Shown here: positions 1 to 8,268 of the stretch, in pieces | Position numbering within the stretch: the stretch's first letter is position 1 | Layout of the letters: each line of letters starts with the position of its first letter | Origin: Chloroflexi bacterium UBA4733 | GTDB lineage: Bacteria; Chloroflexota; UBA4733 | Reading direction: 5' to 3' | NCBI GenBank assembly: GCA_002404055.1 | Contig: DHIZ01000066.1 | Coordinates: 24,048 to 59,508 of the forward strand | Length of the DNA: 35,461 bases | Program-made: the position numbers and the translations under genes | Notes under the pieces: model-generated | Told to the model about the DNA's origin: nothing | Databases searched by the model: none | What the model saw: the letters and a program-made list of their open reading frames with translations, nothing else

Positions 1-1901
1 TCGTAGTCCATGGCCAGGCCGAACATGATGCAGAACAGCAGCACCGGCAGTGTCGGGTCCAGGGGAGCTGCTAGGAAATGCAACTGGGCGCTGAAATGCC
101 CGTCCTGGAAGATCCAGACCATGGCGCCGAAGGAGGCGGAGATAGAGAGCAGGTTCACGACAACGGCTTTCAGGGGCAGAACGACGGAGCCGGTGAGCAG
201 GAAGAGCAGCAGGTAGGTCACGATGATGACGAAGGCGACGGCAGCCGGTGTGTGCTGCACGATGAACTGGATGGTGTCGACGTCGTAGGCGGTTGCCCCG
301 GTCACCAGGAGTTGACTGCCGGCGGGCGCAGGCAGGGCGCGGATGCTGCGCAGCAGGTTGCGGGCGTCGTCGCTGGCGACCGGGCTGCCGCTCAGCACCG
401 AGAGCACGGCAATGTGGGCGCCGGTGCTCTGGCGGAGCGCCTCCTGCATGGCCGCCGGTAAGGCCGAGCGCGGGCCGCTATACAGCGCTTGATACTGCGC
501 CTTGCCGAGCTTCGGGTCGAGGTTCACCGGCCCTTCCACCCGCAGCACATGTGGTAGGGTGGCGATACGGCGGCTGAGGTCATACAGCGCGCCGATGCGG
601 TCGGCGTTGAGTGGTTGCCCGTCGGGCGCATAAAGAACCAGCGAGAATTGATTCTCATTCCAGCCGGGGAACTGGCTGATCAGCAGATCGTAGCCCAGGC
701 GTGATTCGGCGTCGGGCGGCAGAGCGGTGACGTCGCTATTGGCCAGGCGAATGCCGAGCAGGGGCGAGGCGGCCAGCAGGATGAAGAGCAGCGCCGGCAG
801 CAGGGCCCACCAGGGATGGCGCATGACGTTCGTGGCGACCCAGTGCCAGAAGCCACCGCCGGACCGTGCGCTGCTCTGAAGGAACGGCAGGCGCCAGCGG
901 TTGACGCGCGGCCCCAGCAGGGCCAACAACGCCGGCAGGAAGGTGAGGGCGTAGAGGATGGCAAAGCCCACCACGGCAGCGCCGGCCAGACCCATCGACG
1001 AGAGATAGGAGCGCGGGTAGAAGAGCAACCCGGCCAGGCCGATGGCGACGGTGATGCCGGAGAAGGTGATGGCGCGCCCGGCAGTCGCCATACTGTTCGC
1101 CAGCGCGTCGACCACGCTGAGGCCGCGCAGCAACTCTTCGCGGAAGCGGTTGACGATGAACAGGGAGTAGTCGATAGCGACCCCCAGGCCGATGATCGTG
1201 ACGACGTTCAGCGAATAGGGCGACATGTCCGTCACTCGCGAGAGCAGGTAGACGATCGCCAGCCCACCCAGGACGGCGCAGAGGCCGACGCCGAGCGGCA
1301 GCAGCGCGGCCACCACTGTGCCGAACACCAGCAGCAGGAGCAGCAGCGCCAGCGGCAGCGACACCTTTTCGGCCCGCTGCAGGTCGTTGGCGAGGTAGCG
1401 GTCGAAGTCGGCGCTGACGGCGAGGCTGTCGCTCGCTTGCACCGTCAACTGGTCGGAGTGGATAAGTGATCGAATCTGGGCGTAGTAGCTGCGCGCCACG
1501 TCAAAGTCGTCTTTGAGGTTGACGATGGCCAGGGCGTGCCGACCATCGTGCGACAGCCAGGCCGGAGTCGGCGGCGTGCTGTCGTAGGGCGTCTGGATAG
1601 ACTTGACGCGTGGGTCGCCGTGCAGCCCGGCCAGCGCCGCCTGCATGGCGCGCGCGAAGGCCGGATCGGTGGCCTGCAGTGTCGCACTGCCGAAGACGAC
1701 CGTGATCGAGGAGCCGGCGGCGTGCGGCAACTCGTTCTGCAGCAGCGTCAACGCCCGGTCGGATTCGGTGCCCTTCGGCTGGGCGGTGATGAGGGCGCCG
1801 CCCTGCACCAGCAGGACGCCGGAAATGATGAGCAGCAGCAGCGACCCGACCAGGGTCAGCCAGCGGCGGCGATAGACGAAGCGGGCCCAGGCAGCGAACA
1901 A
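1..1901 (-). CDS. MMPL/RND-family exporter, C-terminus cut by window edge
   Basis: Inner-membrane proton-driven exporter of the MMPL branch of the RND superfamily. The minus frame is open from 1901 to base 1, so about 633 residues are present and the C-terminus lies outside. The N-terminus has one membrane helix, followed by an extracytoplasmic domain, then a block of helices carrying the family motif GVAIDYSLFIVNR with the conserved Asp near residue 244; a second helix block begins near the window edge, giving the usual duplicated layout. I chose the TTG at 1901 because GGAG sits 8 nt upstream and the protein then begins directly before the first helix. It diverges from a MarR regulator whose operator candidate lies about 100 bp away, so that regulator probably controls it. 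Substrate (lipid or drug) cannot be read from the sequence. Confidence 0.9.
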   Translation of the reverse strand, partial: MFAAWARFVYRRRWLTLVGSLLLLIISGVLLVQGGALITAQPKGTESDRALTLLQNELPHAAGSSITVVFGSATLQATDPAFARAMQAALAGLHGDPRVKSIQTPYDSTPPTPAWLSHDGRHALAIVNLKDDFDVARSYYAQIRSLIHSDQLTVQASDSLAVSADFDRYLANDLQRAEKVSLPLALLLLLLVFGTVVAALLPLGVGLCAVLGGLAIVYLLSRVTDMSPYSLNVVTIIGLGVAIDYSLFIVNRFREELLRGLSVVDALANSMATAGRAITFSGITVAIGLAGLLFYPRSYLSSMGLAGAAVVGFAILYALTFLPALLALLGPRVNRWRLPFLQSSARSGGGFWHWVATNVMRHPWWALLPALLFILLAASPLLGIRLANSDVTALPPDAESRLGYDLLISQFPGWNENQFSLVLYAPDGQPLNADRIGALYDLSRRIATLPHVLRVEGPVNLDPKLGKAQYQALYSGPRSALPAAMQEALRQSTGAHIAVLSVLSGSPVASDDARNLLRSIRALPAPAGSQLLVTGATAYDVDTIQFIVQHTPAAVAFVIIVTYLLLFLLTGSVVLPLKAVVVNLLSISASFGAMVWIFQDGHFSAQLHFLAAPLDPTLPVLLFCIMFGLAMDY

Positions 1902-1988
1902 TGCGTGATCTCCTTCAGTTTGCCAGGGCAGGGTACCACGAGGAGACGGCGTGACTGCATTACAGGGTGCGTGTCGTCGGTTGCGGCG

Positions 1989-2009
1989 TATAATACTTAG
2001 CATTGCTAA
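1989..2009 (+). promoter_or_regulatory. -10 element and palindromic operator candidate for the MarR gene
   Basis: A perfect -10 hexamer TATAAT lies at 1989-1994. It is followed at once by the inverted repeat TTAGCA-T-TGCTAA at 1997-2009, between the -10 and the ATG at 2023, where a bound dimer would block transcription start. No good -35 is visible. MarR proteins commonly bind such short palindromes in their own promoters; that this one is the site is inference. Confidence 0.55.
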
Positions 2010-2022
2010 AGAATACAAGGGC

Positions 2023-2499
2023 ATGGTAGGCGACAATCGGATACCGCACGCGGATGGCACTGCTGGCGACGGGCCGGCCGGCTCGGCAGCGGAGGTTGCC
2101 GATCGCTTGCACTCTGCTGCCATCCACCTGCTCCGGCGTGTGCGCCAGCAGGATGTGGCCGGCGGTCTGACCGGGCCCCGTCTCTCGGCACTCTCGGTCG
2201 TCGTCTTTGCCGGCTCGCTCACGATCGGCGCACTGGCGACCGCCGAGCAGGTGCGGCCACCGACCATGACGCGCCTCGTCGCCGCGCTGGAGGAGGCGGG
2301 GCTGGTGGTGCGTCAACCGAGCGCGGCGGATCGCCGGGCGGTGATGGTACAGGCAACTCCCGCCGGTCATCGCCTGTTGCAGGAGGGGCGCACCCGGCGG
2401 GTGGCCGCGTTAGCGGGTCAGCTCGCCGCGCTCCCCTCGGCGGAGCTTGCTATGTTGCGACAAGCAGCGGAGATTCTGGATCGGCTCAGTAGCGGGTGA
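2023..2499 (+). CDS. MarR-family transcriptional regulator
   Basis: Winged-helix DNA-binding regulator of 158 residues. The central part reads as a MarR fold: a helix-turn-helix (TIGALATAEQVRPPTMTRLV), a second helix with EEAGLVVR, and the wing with the family signature around S-x-x-D-R-R-A. The frame is open upstream to 1951, but the ATG at 2023 has AAGG just upstream and lies downstream of a TATAAT -10, so the longer form is unlikely. The divergent MMPL exporter is the probable target: MarR repressors next to efflux pumps usually answer to small aromatic or lipophilic ligands. The ligand is unknown. Confidence 0.88.
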   Translation: MVGDNRIPHADGTAGDGPAGSAAEVADRLHSAAIHLLRRVRQQDVAGGLTGPRLSALSVVVFAGSLTIGALATAEQVRPPTMTRLVAALEEAGLVVRQPSAADRRAVMVQATPAGHRLLQEGRTRRVAALAGQLAALPSAELAMLRQAAEILDRLSSG

Positions 2500-2632
2500 G
2501 GAGCGCGGCGATGCACAAGTATGTTTGCGCTCTCATTGCTGATCCGCCAAAGCGTCGTACAAGTTACAGCACGGTTGTCATGGTCGGTGATATGCTGTAC
2601 GGTGTGCATCGCGCCTGGAGGTGACGTCGACC

Positions 2633-5197
2633 ATGCCTGGCAGCCGTCTTCCCAAAGAGTCGGCCGAAGCAGTTCGTGCAGCACTGGGCAGCGTTGGCTA
2701 CACGAGCGAATTCCTTGAAGACAACTATCCGTTTGCTCCGGTCATATCGCCAGCATTGGAAGAGGCGCCGACCGATATCGTGGCCTTCTACGCCAATCCG
2801 CACGACCAGGCAACATCAGCAGTGGCGGTGCGATGGCTGGCTGAGAACAGGAACAGTCGGGATTACCTGACGCCCTTGCGCGACCTGCTTTGGGCGCCCT
2901 ATGCCATCATTGCCACTCCTCGTGATTGCGACGTTTGGGAAACGCTCGCCTCAGGCGGTGCCGTATCGGAGCCGCGACGCATTGCCGAGAGCATTTCCTA
3001 CCCCGATCTCCAGAGGACGCTTGCACAGTACACTAATACAATCGGGCGAGCCGAGGTGGCGTCAAAAAAGCGCCAATGGCGCCAAATGGCCCTGTATGAA
3101 GCCGACCCGGCGCCAAGCGCCTTTACCAAATGGGCCTATCGTCCGACCGTGGATATGCTGGCAACGGTTCTCGTTGGCGTTTTCCGAGACGCGCGGCAGA
3201 CATTGGGCAATGGTGATCATCTCACCGCCGGGCACCTGCGCTGGCTCTTGCGGCTCACTGGCGTTCGGATCCTGTGGGATAAGCGCTGGATAGATCCTGG
3301 CCATCGTACCGATCCCGACGAGATGCTCACGGCGGCGCGCGAATATCCCACGCACGTTGCTGCACTCTCCGACATCAGCCAGGATGACGCGGAGCTGCTG
3401 GCGTCGGTCGTCGCGACTAGGCTGGGATCGATCCACCTGGGTGCTGCAGATGGCGGCATCCTTAGCCAGATTCTACAGGGTCACGCCATTACCGGCGATC
3501 TCCAGCGCGCTTGGAAGCTCTATCCCACCCCTCGCCATCTGGCCTGGCATATGGTCTCATCCTTGCCTTTTGAAACAATTCCCGCTGCACAGCGGGTCGT
3601 TTGGGACGGAACGTGCGGCACGGGAACAATCCTGGTCGCAGCACTCGAACGGCTCCGAGCATTGGCTCCCGCCCTATCACTCCCTGAACTGCGCCGTTAC
3701 CTGACGCAGCAACTGACCGGAAACGACCAGGCGGTTGCCATGACCGATGCGTCCCGCATTGCCCTCGATCTTGCTCTTGGCGCGGCAGCCGGCACCGAGT
3801 GGAAGATCAGCACCGGGGATGTCCGACAAACGACGTTTACTGACGGGCGACCGAACATCATTCTGGGCAACCCCCCCTTTCACGGGCACGGATGGACATT
3901 GAACACGGCGGTGCAGTTACTGGAGACGTATGCGGATGCCCTTCCCGCAGGCGGCCTCATCTCGGTGATTGAGCCTGCCAGCATCGGTTCGTCCGAGTCG
4001 GCAAGAGCGATGCGACGGAAGCTCGTCAAACAATTCGATTGGTACGAGGTAACGGAACTGCCACCGCGAACCATTCAGGGGATAAATCAGGAAGCGCTCG
4101 TTCTATCCGGGCGGAGAAGAATCAGCGCGGCATCGGATGCGTCGGTAGTGACGTGGCGGCGCATGAACCGCGACGGCAAAACGCTGAACGTCGAAGCGCT
4201 GCAGCAACGCCACTGGCTTGACGACAAACGGGACCCACTTGTGCCGCCGCTCGCCGTGCGTCTGCGTCATCATCTGCGCCGTTTCCCATCGCTTGCTGAC
4301 TTCGTCCCCGACACGAACTTGACTGTCGGGATAACGCCGGGGGTGGAGGGGCAGGCCGACGTTCTCTCTGCTCCCGAGTCCGACGCCTCTCGCTATTTGA
4401 CCGGGCAATTCAGCGTGGATCCTTTCGTTGTGCAATGGGAGCGTACTCCACGCTGGCTACGCTACGACTCGCCGCGTCTGCAGTGGCCGAGAAGGCCGAA
4501 AGAGCAGATATTCCAGTCGCCCAAGGTGCTGCTGACTCGCCACGGTGTGGGGAGCGGCCCGTGGCGCACGCAGGCTGCAGTGGACGAGCATGGCCTCTAT
4601 CCAAGCGATACGTTCGTCGCCGTCATTCCGGCGCATTCCTTGAGCCTCGACTTCCTCACCGGCGTCTTCAACAGTACGCTCTTCAACTGCTGGCTTGATC
4701 TCATAAACGCCACGGGCACTATGACACTGCCGCAACTCCGCCAATGGCCCGTGCCGGACGATACGTTGGCTATCGACCGGATTGCGCGACTTGCGGCAAA
4801 GCTACGGCAGGAACGCTCCTCAAGCGCCGTGGCGGCGGGCGAGCAACTGCTGCATTTGACACTCAAGGTGGATGATGCCGTCCTCGATGCCTACGTAATA
4901 CCGACCGATTTACGAGCGCAAGTCGCGGAACACATGCTGGCGTACCAGGCGAACCGCCCCGGCTTTGATGGTGTGGCCGTGGCGAGGCCTCCCCTATCCA
5001 ACGAGCAAGGCGCATTCACGCCTGAGCACGCGGTGCGATTGCAGCAGCTCTTCGATACCCGTGAAGACCGAGACCTCACCAGTTCGGAGCTTGAGGAGTT
5101 GGAGCGCCTGGTTGCGGAATGGCAGCACTCCGTAGCTGCGGCAGCAAGCAAATACATACCAGCGCCATCCGAGCGTGCTGCTGCCGGCGTAGTCTGA
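2633..5197 (+). CDS. N6-adenine DNA methyltransferase (Eco57I/TaqI-like), restriction-modification
   Basis: SAM-dependent DNA methyltransferase of 854 residues. Visible motifs in order: a motif X-like PTPRHLAWHM ahead of the SAM site, motif I D-G-T-C-G-T-G near residue 325, and the adenine catalytic motif IV NPPF at about 413-416. The C-terminal third has the look of a target-recognition domain of the TaqI/Eco57I type, with a segment near residues 670-710 (GVFNSTLFNCWL) resembling the usual L-N-S stretch. About 280 N-terminal residues carry no motif I can assign; the stretch APYAIIATPRDCDVWET vaguely recalls N-terminal domains of type I R subunits, but I see no clear PD-(D/E)xK signature. ATG 2633 has GGAGG 11 nt upstream; the GTG at 2621 overlaps that site. 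The HNH gene follows after 4 bp. Base composition appears lower in GC than flanking genes, suggesting acquisition. Confidence 0.85.
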   Translation: MPGSRLPKESAEAVRAALGSVGYTSEFLEDNYPFAPVISPALEEAPTDIVAFYANPHDQATSAVAVRWLAENRNSRDYLTPLRDLLWAPYAIIATPRDCDVWETLASGGAVSEPRRIAESISYPDLQRTLAQYTNTIGRAEVASKKRQWRQMALYEADPAPSAFTKWAYRPTVDMLATVLVGVFRDARQTLGNGDHLTAGHLRWLLRLTGVRILWDKRWIDPGHRTDPDEMLTAAREYPTHVAALSDISQDDAELLASVVATRLGSIHLGAADGGILSQILQGHAITGDLQRAWKLYPTPRHLAWHMVSSLPFETIPAAQRVVWDGTCGTGTILVAALERLRALAPALSLPELRRYLTQQLTGNDQAVAMTDASRIALDLALGAAAGTEWKISTGDVRQTTFTDGRPNIILGNPPFHGHGWTLNTAVQLLETYADALPAGGLISVIEPASIGSSESARAMRRKLVKQFDWYEVTELPPRTIQGINQEALVLSGRRRISAASDASVVTWRRMNRDGKTLNVEALQQRHWLDDKRDPLVPPLAVRLRHHLRRFPSLADFVPDTNLTVGITPGVEGQADVLSAPESDASRYLTGQFSVDPFVVQWERTPRWLRYDSPRLQWPRRPKEQIFQSPKVLLTRHGVGSGPWRTQAAVDEHGLYPSDTFVAVIPAHSLSLDFLTGVFNSTLFNCWLDLINATGTMTLPQLRQWPVPDDTLAIDRIARLAAKLRQERSSSAVAAGEQLLHLTLKVDDAVLDAYVIPTDLRAQVAEHMLAYQANRPGFDGVAVARPPLSNEQGAFTPEHAVRLQQLFDTREDRDLTSSELEELERLVAEWQHSVAAAASKYIPAPSERAAAGVV

Positions 5198-5201
5198 CGC
5201 G

Positions 5202-5648
5202 GTGCCATCTGTTCGCGGACCAAAGCGCGACCTGGTGCGCAACCGCGCCAATGGCGCTTGTGAGTATTGTCGGATCGCGGAGAAAGCGGTACTACCCGCA
5301 ATTACATCGTTCCAGGTCGAACACATAGTGCCGCGGGCGCATTTTTTGCCAGGCTCCGTGGCTATTGACGACTTGGGCAACCTTGCTTGGTCGTGCGCCC
5401 GGTGCAACTCATACAAGCATGCCACAGTGCAGGGGTATGATGACGAAACCGGCCAGTATTCTCGCCTTTTTCATCCGCGAACCGACGTGTGGCGCGACCA
5501 CTTTGTTGGTCTTCCGCCTGGTCGCATTGATGGGTTGACACTGGTTGGTCGGGTAACCGTCAAAGTTCTGCGGTTGAATGACGGGGAGGATGTGATCACC
5601 GCACGCGCCAACTATCGACTACACGGTTGGTGGCCGGTTCTTGATTGA
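5202..5648 (+). CDS. HNH endonuclease with zinc-binding cysteines
   Basis: Small HNH-family nuclease of 148 residues, starting at GTG 5202. The fold is readable: C20-x2-C23 (CEYC), V-E-H41-I-V-P-R, N60 in GNLAWSC, and C65-x2-C68 (CARC) followed by N-S-Y-K. This is the four-cysteine zinc-ribbon ββα-metal nuclease form. It starts 4 bp after the methyltransferase stop, so the two are almost certainly co-translated. A reasonable inference is that this is the cleaving partner of the modification enzyme, giving a type II-like restriction-modification pair, but HNH genes of this form also occur alone, so a role as a homing or general nuclease is not excluded. Confidence 0.85.
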   Translation: MPSVRGPKRDLVRNRANGACEYCRIAEKAVLPAITSFQVEHIVPRAHFLPGSVAIDDLGNLAWSCARCNSYKHATVQGYDDETGQYSRLFHPRTDVWRDHFVGLPPGRIDGLTLVGRVTVKVLRLNDGEDVITARANYRLHGWWPVLD

Positions 5649-5670
5649 ACGAAAAGAGGTGGATGGCGCG

Positions 5671-5703
5671 TTGACGAGAAGGCTGGCTTCGTACACTATG
5701 TAC
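5671..5703 (+). promoter_or_regulatory. Possible promoter and 13-bp palindrome upstream of the third cassette gene
   Basis: TTGACG at 5671-5676 is followed by weak -10 candidates (TACACT at 5692, spacing 15; CACTAT at 5694, spacing 17). The perfect palindrome GTACA-CTA-TGTAC covers 5691-5703 and would overlie the -10. This suggests that the third gene can be transcribed on its own and repressed by a dimeric protein; no candidate repressor is encoded in the cassette. Confidence 0.35.
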
Positions 5704-5743
5704 AAGATCGCATTCGGACAGACTCATGCTTGGTTAGGGGGAA

Positions 5744-6694
5744 ATGATGCGTGAAGCGGAATTTGACGCCTGGCTGAAGAACGATTACGCCGGTCGCAAC
5801 GGCGTCGGGCTCGGTGAGCGCGATCGGGCATCGCGCCTGTCGTCAGCCCGGCGTATCGAGCAGTACGAGGGAGACCTCGACGCGCACTTCGTGCGCGATG
5901 GCATGGCGCGCTTGCTCGAACGCTTTGCCTACGCCTTCGGCGAGTCGGTGCGCGGCCAGACGCCGCGCCATTCGATTCCTCTGGACGGGAACCTCTACAA
6001 GCTGACGGCACATTACCGACACATCGCACACTTATATTTGGGGTTCCGGCAGCAAGCGGGGTGGCAAGCCGCGCTTCAGGCACGGGGGATCAACGCCGCC
6101 GACTATCTGTGGAACGATTCGGCAACGGCATTCCCAGGGGTGCGACGCTACGCGGGCAAGGCCGAGCTGCGGCACTTTCAACAGAACCACGGAATGGATG
6201 TTGAGGGAGTTCTCCGCTTGGACGACAACAATTATCCCAAGCAGCTATGGTCGTTCACACTGCGTGGGCGTCCCTTCCAGAACTTTGGCCCAGATGGGTA
6301 CGAACTCGCGCACCTCGTTGACCACAAGGCGTACAAGCACCGAGGAGCGGAGGAGTTGGTCGGACCGGTCGGCGAGTTTATCGGCGCAAATGGTCTACCG
6401 GGTCTGTTCACCAGCGCCGCTAACGCGGCCTACGTACCCACCTATCTCCGGCCCACGGATTTCTCCGGCATGCTCCGTAACCTACTTCAGCGCCGGGCTC
6501 TTGAGCTATACGGTAGTTTCTGCCGGCTACTGCCTGGTGATCTCAGATTTCGCCCGGCTTCGTCCCCCGCCTGGGAAACGTCGGCCTTCACGTGGTCCGC
6601 CCCGGTGGGAACCACCGATCATTTGACGGCGTTCCTGGATTTCCGCCGGACGGAGCTTCAACGACTGTTCGATGAGCGCCAACCGTCGGTCTAA
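5744..6694 (+). CDS. Unrecognised protein, possible HNH-like nuclease, restriction cassette member
   Basis: A protein of 315-316 residues that I do not recognise as any named family. AGGGGGA at 5736-5742 favours the second ATG at 5747 (5 nt spacing) over 5744 (too close). There is no signal peptide or membrane segment. One internal stretch could be an HNH-type ββα core: LAHLVDHK with H190, D193, H194 and K195, followed after about 33 residues by TSAANAAYVP with N227, then RPTD. This is a pattern match by eye only. It lies 95 bp after the HNH gene on the same strand, so it plausibly belongs to the same defence cassette, as effector, control protein or second nuclease. Its stop lies 15 bp from the broken end of a YCII gene, placing it at the island border. 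Confidence 0.6.
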   Translation: MMREAEFDAWLKNDYAGRNGVGLGERDRASRLSSARRIEQYEGDLDAHFVRDGMARLLERFAYAFGESVRGQTPRHSIPLDGNLYKLTAHYRHIAHLYLGFRQQAGWQAALQARGINAADYLWNDSATAFPGVRRYAGKAELRHFQQNHGMDVEGVLRLDDNNYPKQLWSFTLRGRPFQNFGPDGYELAHLVDHKAYKHRGAEELVGPVGEFIGANGLPGLFTSAANAAYVPTYLRPTDFSGMLRNLLQRRALELYGSFCRLLPGDLRFRPASSPAWETSAFTWSAPVGTTDHLTAFLDFRRTELQRLFDERQPSV

Positions 6695-6709
6695 TGATCT
6701 TCCCACGTC

Positions 6710-6871
6710 GCGCGCACCCTTCGAGCTTGGCTGGAGCCCCTCGGCCGCGAGCAGCACGCCGGCTTTCGCCAGTTCTTCGTTGTACTTGCCCATCTCGGCG
6801 ATGAGTTGCTCACTAGGGGGCATGCCCGCCTCCGTGTTCTTGTCGGCCTTGACCAGGATCATGAATCGCAT
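6710..6871 (-). pseudogene. YCII (DGPF) domain protein, 5' fragment only
   Basis: The minus frame from ATG 6871, with GGAGACAC upstream, reads MRFMILVKADKNTEAGMPPS and on to LLAAEGLQPSSKGAR, the standard first half of a DGPF/YCII protein (whole proteins are about 110-140 residues). After codon 54 (about 6710) similarity stops abruptly and the frame runs antisense into the 3' end of the restriction-cassette gene. The expected DGPF motif is absent. YCII genes of this type are usually neighbours of ECF sigma factors, and a mutilated one is present at 7132, so this looks like the remains of a YCII/ECF locus truncated by insertion or deletion at the cassette border. Confidence 0.75.
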
Positions 6872-7131
6872 CGTCGTGTCTCCTTCTGGTACTGTGTGCG
6901 GAGCTGAGCTTCCGGCCGGACATCGACGCGGTATGAACGTCCGCTCAACGATACGACGAACAGGGTACGGCGAGATCGACGTGTTGGACGATAGTCCACC
7001 CCGCTGCGGCTGTCCGGCGCCCGGCGAGTGCGGAGGCAGGCCCCCTCCGGCTCGCACCACCGATGAGTTCTTGGCAGCGCCGGCGTTATACCATGTAAGT
7101 TAAGACGTCGACAACAACGATCGGAGGCACC

Positions 7132-8160
7132 ATGAGCAATCTTCTGGAGCACAAGAACGCGATCATCTACGGCGGCGGAGGCGGGATCGGCGGCGGCGTC
7201 GCCCGTACCTTCGCGCGAGAAGGGGCGCGGATCTTCCTGGTCGGACGGACGCGCGACACGCTCGAGGCCGTGGCGAATGAGATCAAGGCGTCCTTCGATG
7301 ATGCGGAGGACGCCGTGCAGGAGACGCTCTTGCGAGCCTGGCGCAACCGCGAGCGGTTTGTCGGCGCTTCGCTGTTTCGTGCCTGGCTCTACCGCATCGC
7401 GACCAATGTCTGCCTGGATATGATCCGCAGCCGATCGCGGCGCGTACACGAGCTGCACTCCTTCGCGGAAGTGCCGTGGCTGCAGCCCTACCCGGACCGG
7501 TTGCTGGACGAGATTGCGCCTGCGGAGGACCAGCCGGAGGCCGTCGTCGTTGAGCGGGAGACGATCGAGCTGGCCTTCCTGGCGGCGATGCAGGTATTGC
7601 CGCCGCGCCAGCGGGCGGCGCTGCTCCTGCGCGACGTGCTCGGCAGGCCGGCAACCGAGGCGGCGTCGCTCCTCGGCACCAGCGTCGCCGCCGCCAACAG
7701 CGCGCTGCAGCGAGCGCGGGCGACGCTACACGCCCATCTGCCGCCCCGTCGCCTCGAGTGGTCGGTTGCGCAGCCGAGCGTGCAGGAACGCGCGCTGCTG
7801 GAGCGATTCATCGACGCGCACGAGCGCTGCGATGCGGCGGCGGCCATGGCGATCGCCTCGCAGGACATCCGCGTCACCATGCCGCCGCACCCGTTCTCCT
7901 ACACAGGTAGGGCAGCCCTCGCGCCCCTGCTCGAGCGCGCCTTCGGCGTCGACCGGGATGGCGATTGGCGGCTCATCCCGACAACGGCCAACCGGATGCC
8001 GACCGCCGCGAGCTACCTCAGGCGGCCAGGCGACAGCGCGTTCCGCGCCTTCAAGCTCGACGTGTTGCGCATCGAAGGCGGCGCCATCGCCGAGATCACG
8101 ACGTTCGGCGCCGGGCTGTTTCCGGCCTTCGATCTCCCGGCCACGCTATCGGTTCGGTGA
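7132..8160 (+). CDS. Chimera: SDR N-terminus fused in frame to ECF sigma factor (SigX5/TIGR02960-like)
   Basis: One open frame of 342 residues joins two unrelated families. Residues 1-52 are the start of a short-chain dehydrogenase: the NAD(P)-binding glycine loop IIYGGGGGIGGGVARTFARE, then FLVGRT. From about residue 54 the protein is an ECF sigma factor: DDAEDAVQETLLRAWR and FRAWLYRIATNVCLD of region 2, then region 4 (LPPRQRAALLLRDVL, SVAAANSALQRAR), then a SnoaL-like C-terminal domain ending AEITTFG. This order matches the SigX5/SigG-like group. The usual first 30-40 residues of region 2 (the part ending in HCYRMLG) are missing, and so is most of the dehydrogenase. GGAGG precedes the ATG. 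The junction at about 7285-7293 is probably a deletion; whether the product functions is doubtful. Confidence 0.8.
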   Translation: MSNLLEHKNAIIYGGGGGIGGGVARTFAREGARIFLVGRTRDTLEAVANEIKASFDDAEDAVQETLLRAWRNRERFVGASLFRAWLYRIATNVCLDMIRSRSRRVHELHSFAEVPWLQPYPDRLLDEIAPAEDQPEAVVVERETIELAFLAAMQVLPPRQRAALLLRDVLGRPATEAASLLGTSVAAANSALQRARATLHAHLPPRRLEWSVAQPSVQERALLERFIDAHERCDAAAAMAIASQDIRVTMPPHPFSYTGRAALAPLLERAFGVDRDGDWRLIPTTANRMPTAASYLRRPGDSAFRAFKLDVLRIEGGAIAEITTFGAGLFPAFDLPATLSVR

Positions 8161-8193
8161 CGGCGCGCGGGGACCGGCGGACTGCTGACAGAC

Positions 8194-8209
8194 GGAGCAA
8201 GCTTGCTCC
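8194..8209. terminator. 16-bp perfect palindrome between convergent genes
   Basis: GGAGCAAGCTTGCTCC is a perfect palindrome in the 108-bp gap between the sigma-factor chimera (+) and the VOC gene (-). There is no T-tract on either side, so it may act as a weak bidirectional stop or simply be a short repeat of the kind common in this window. Confidence 0.4.
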
Positions 8210-8268
8210 ACCCCATCAGAGAGATCCTTCCGCGGCTCCGCCGCAAGTAGGGGCCATCGGCCAAACGC

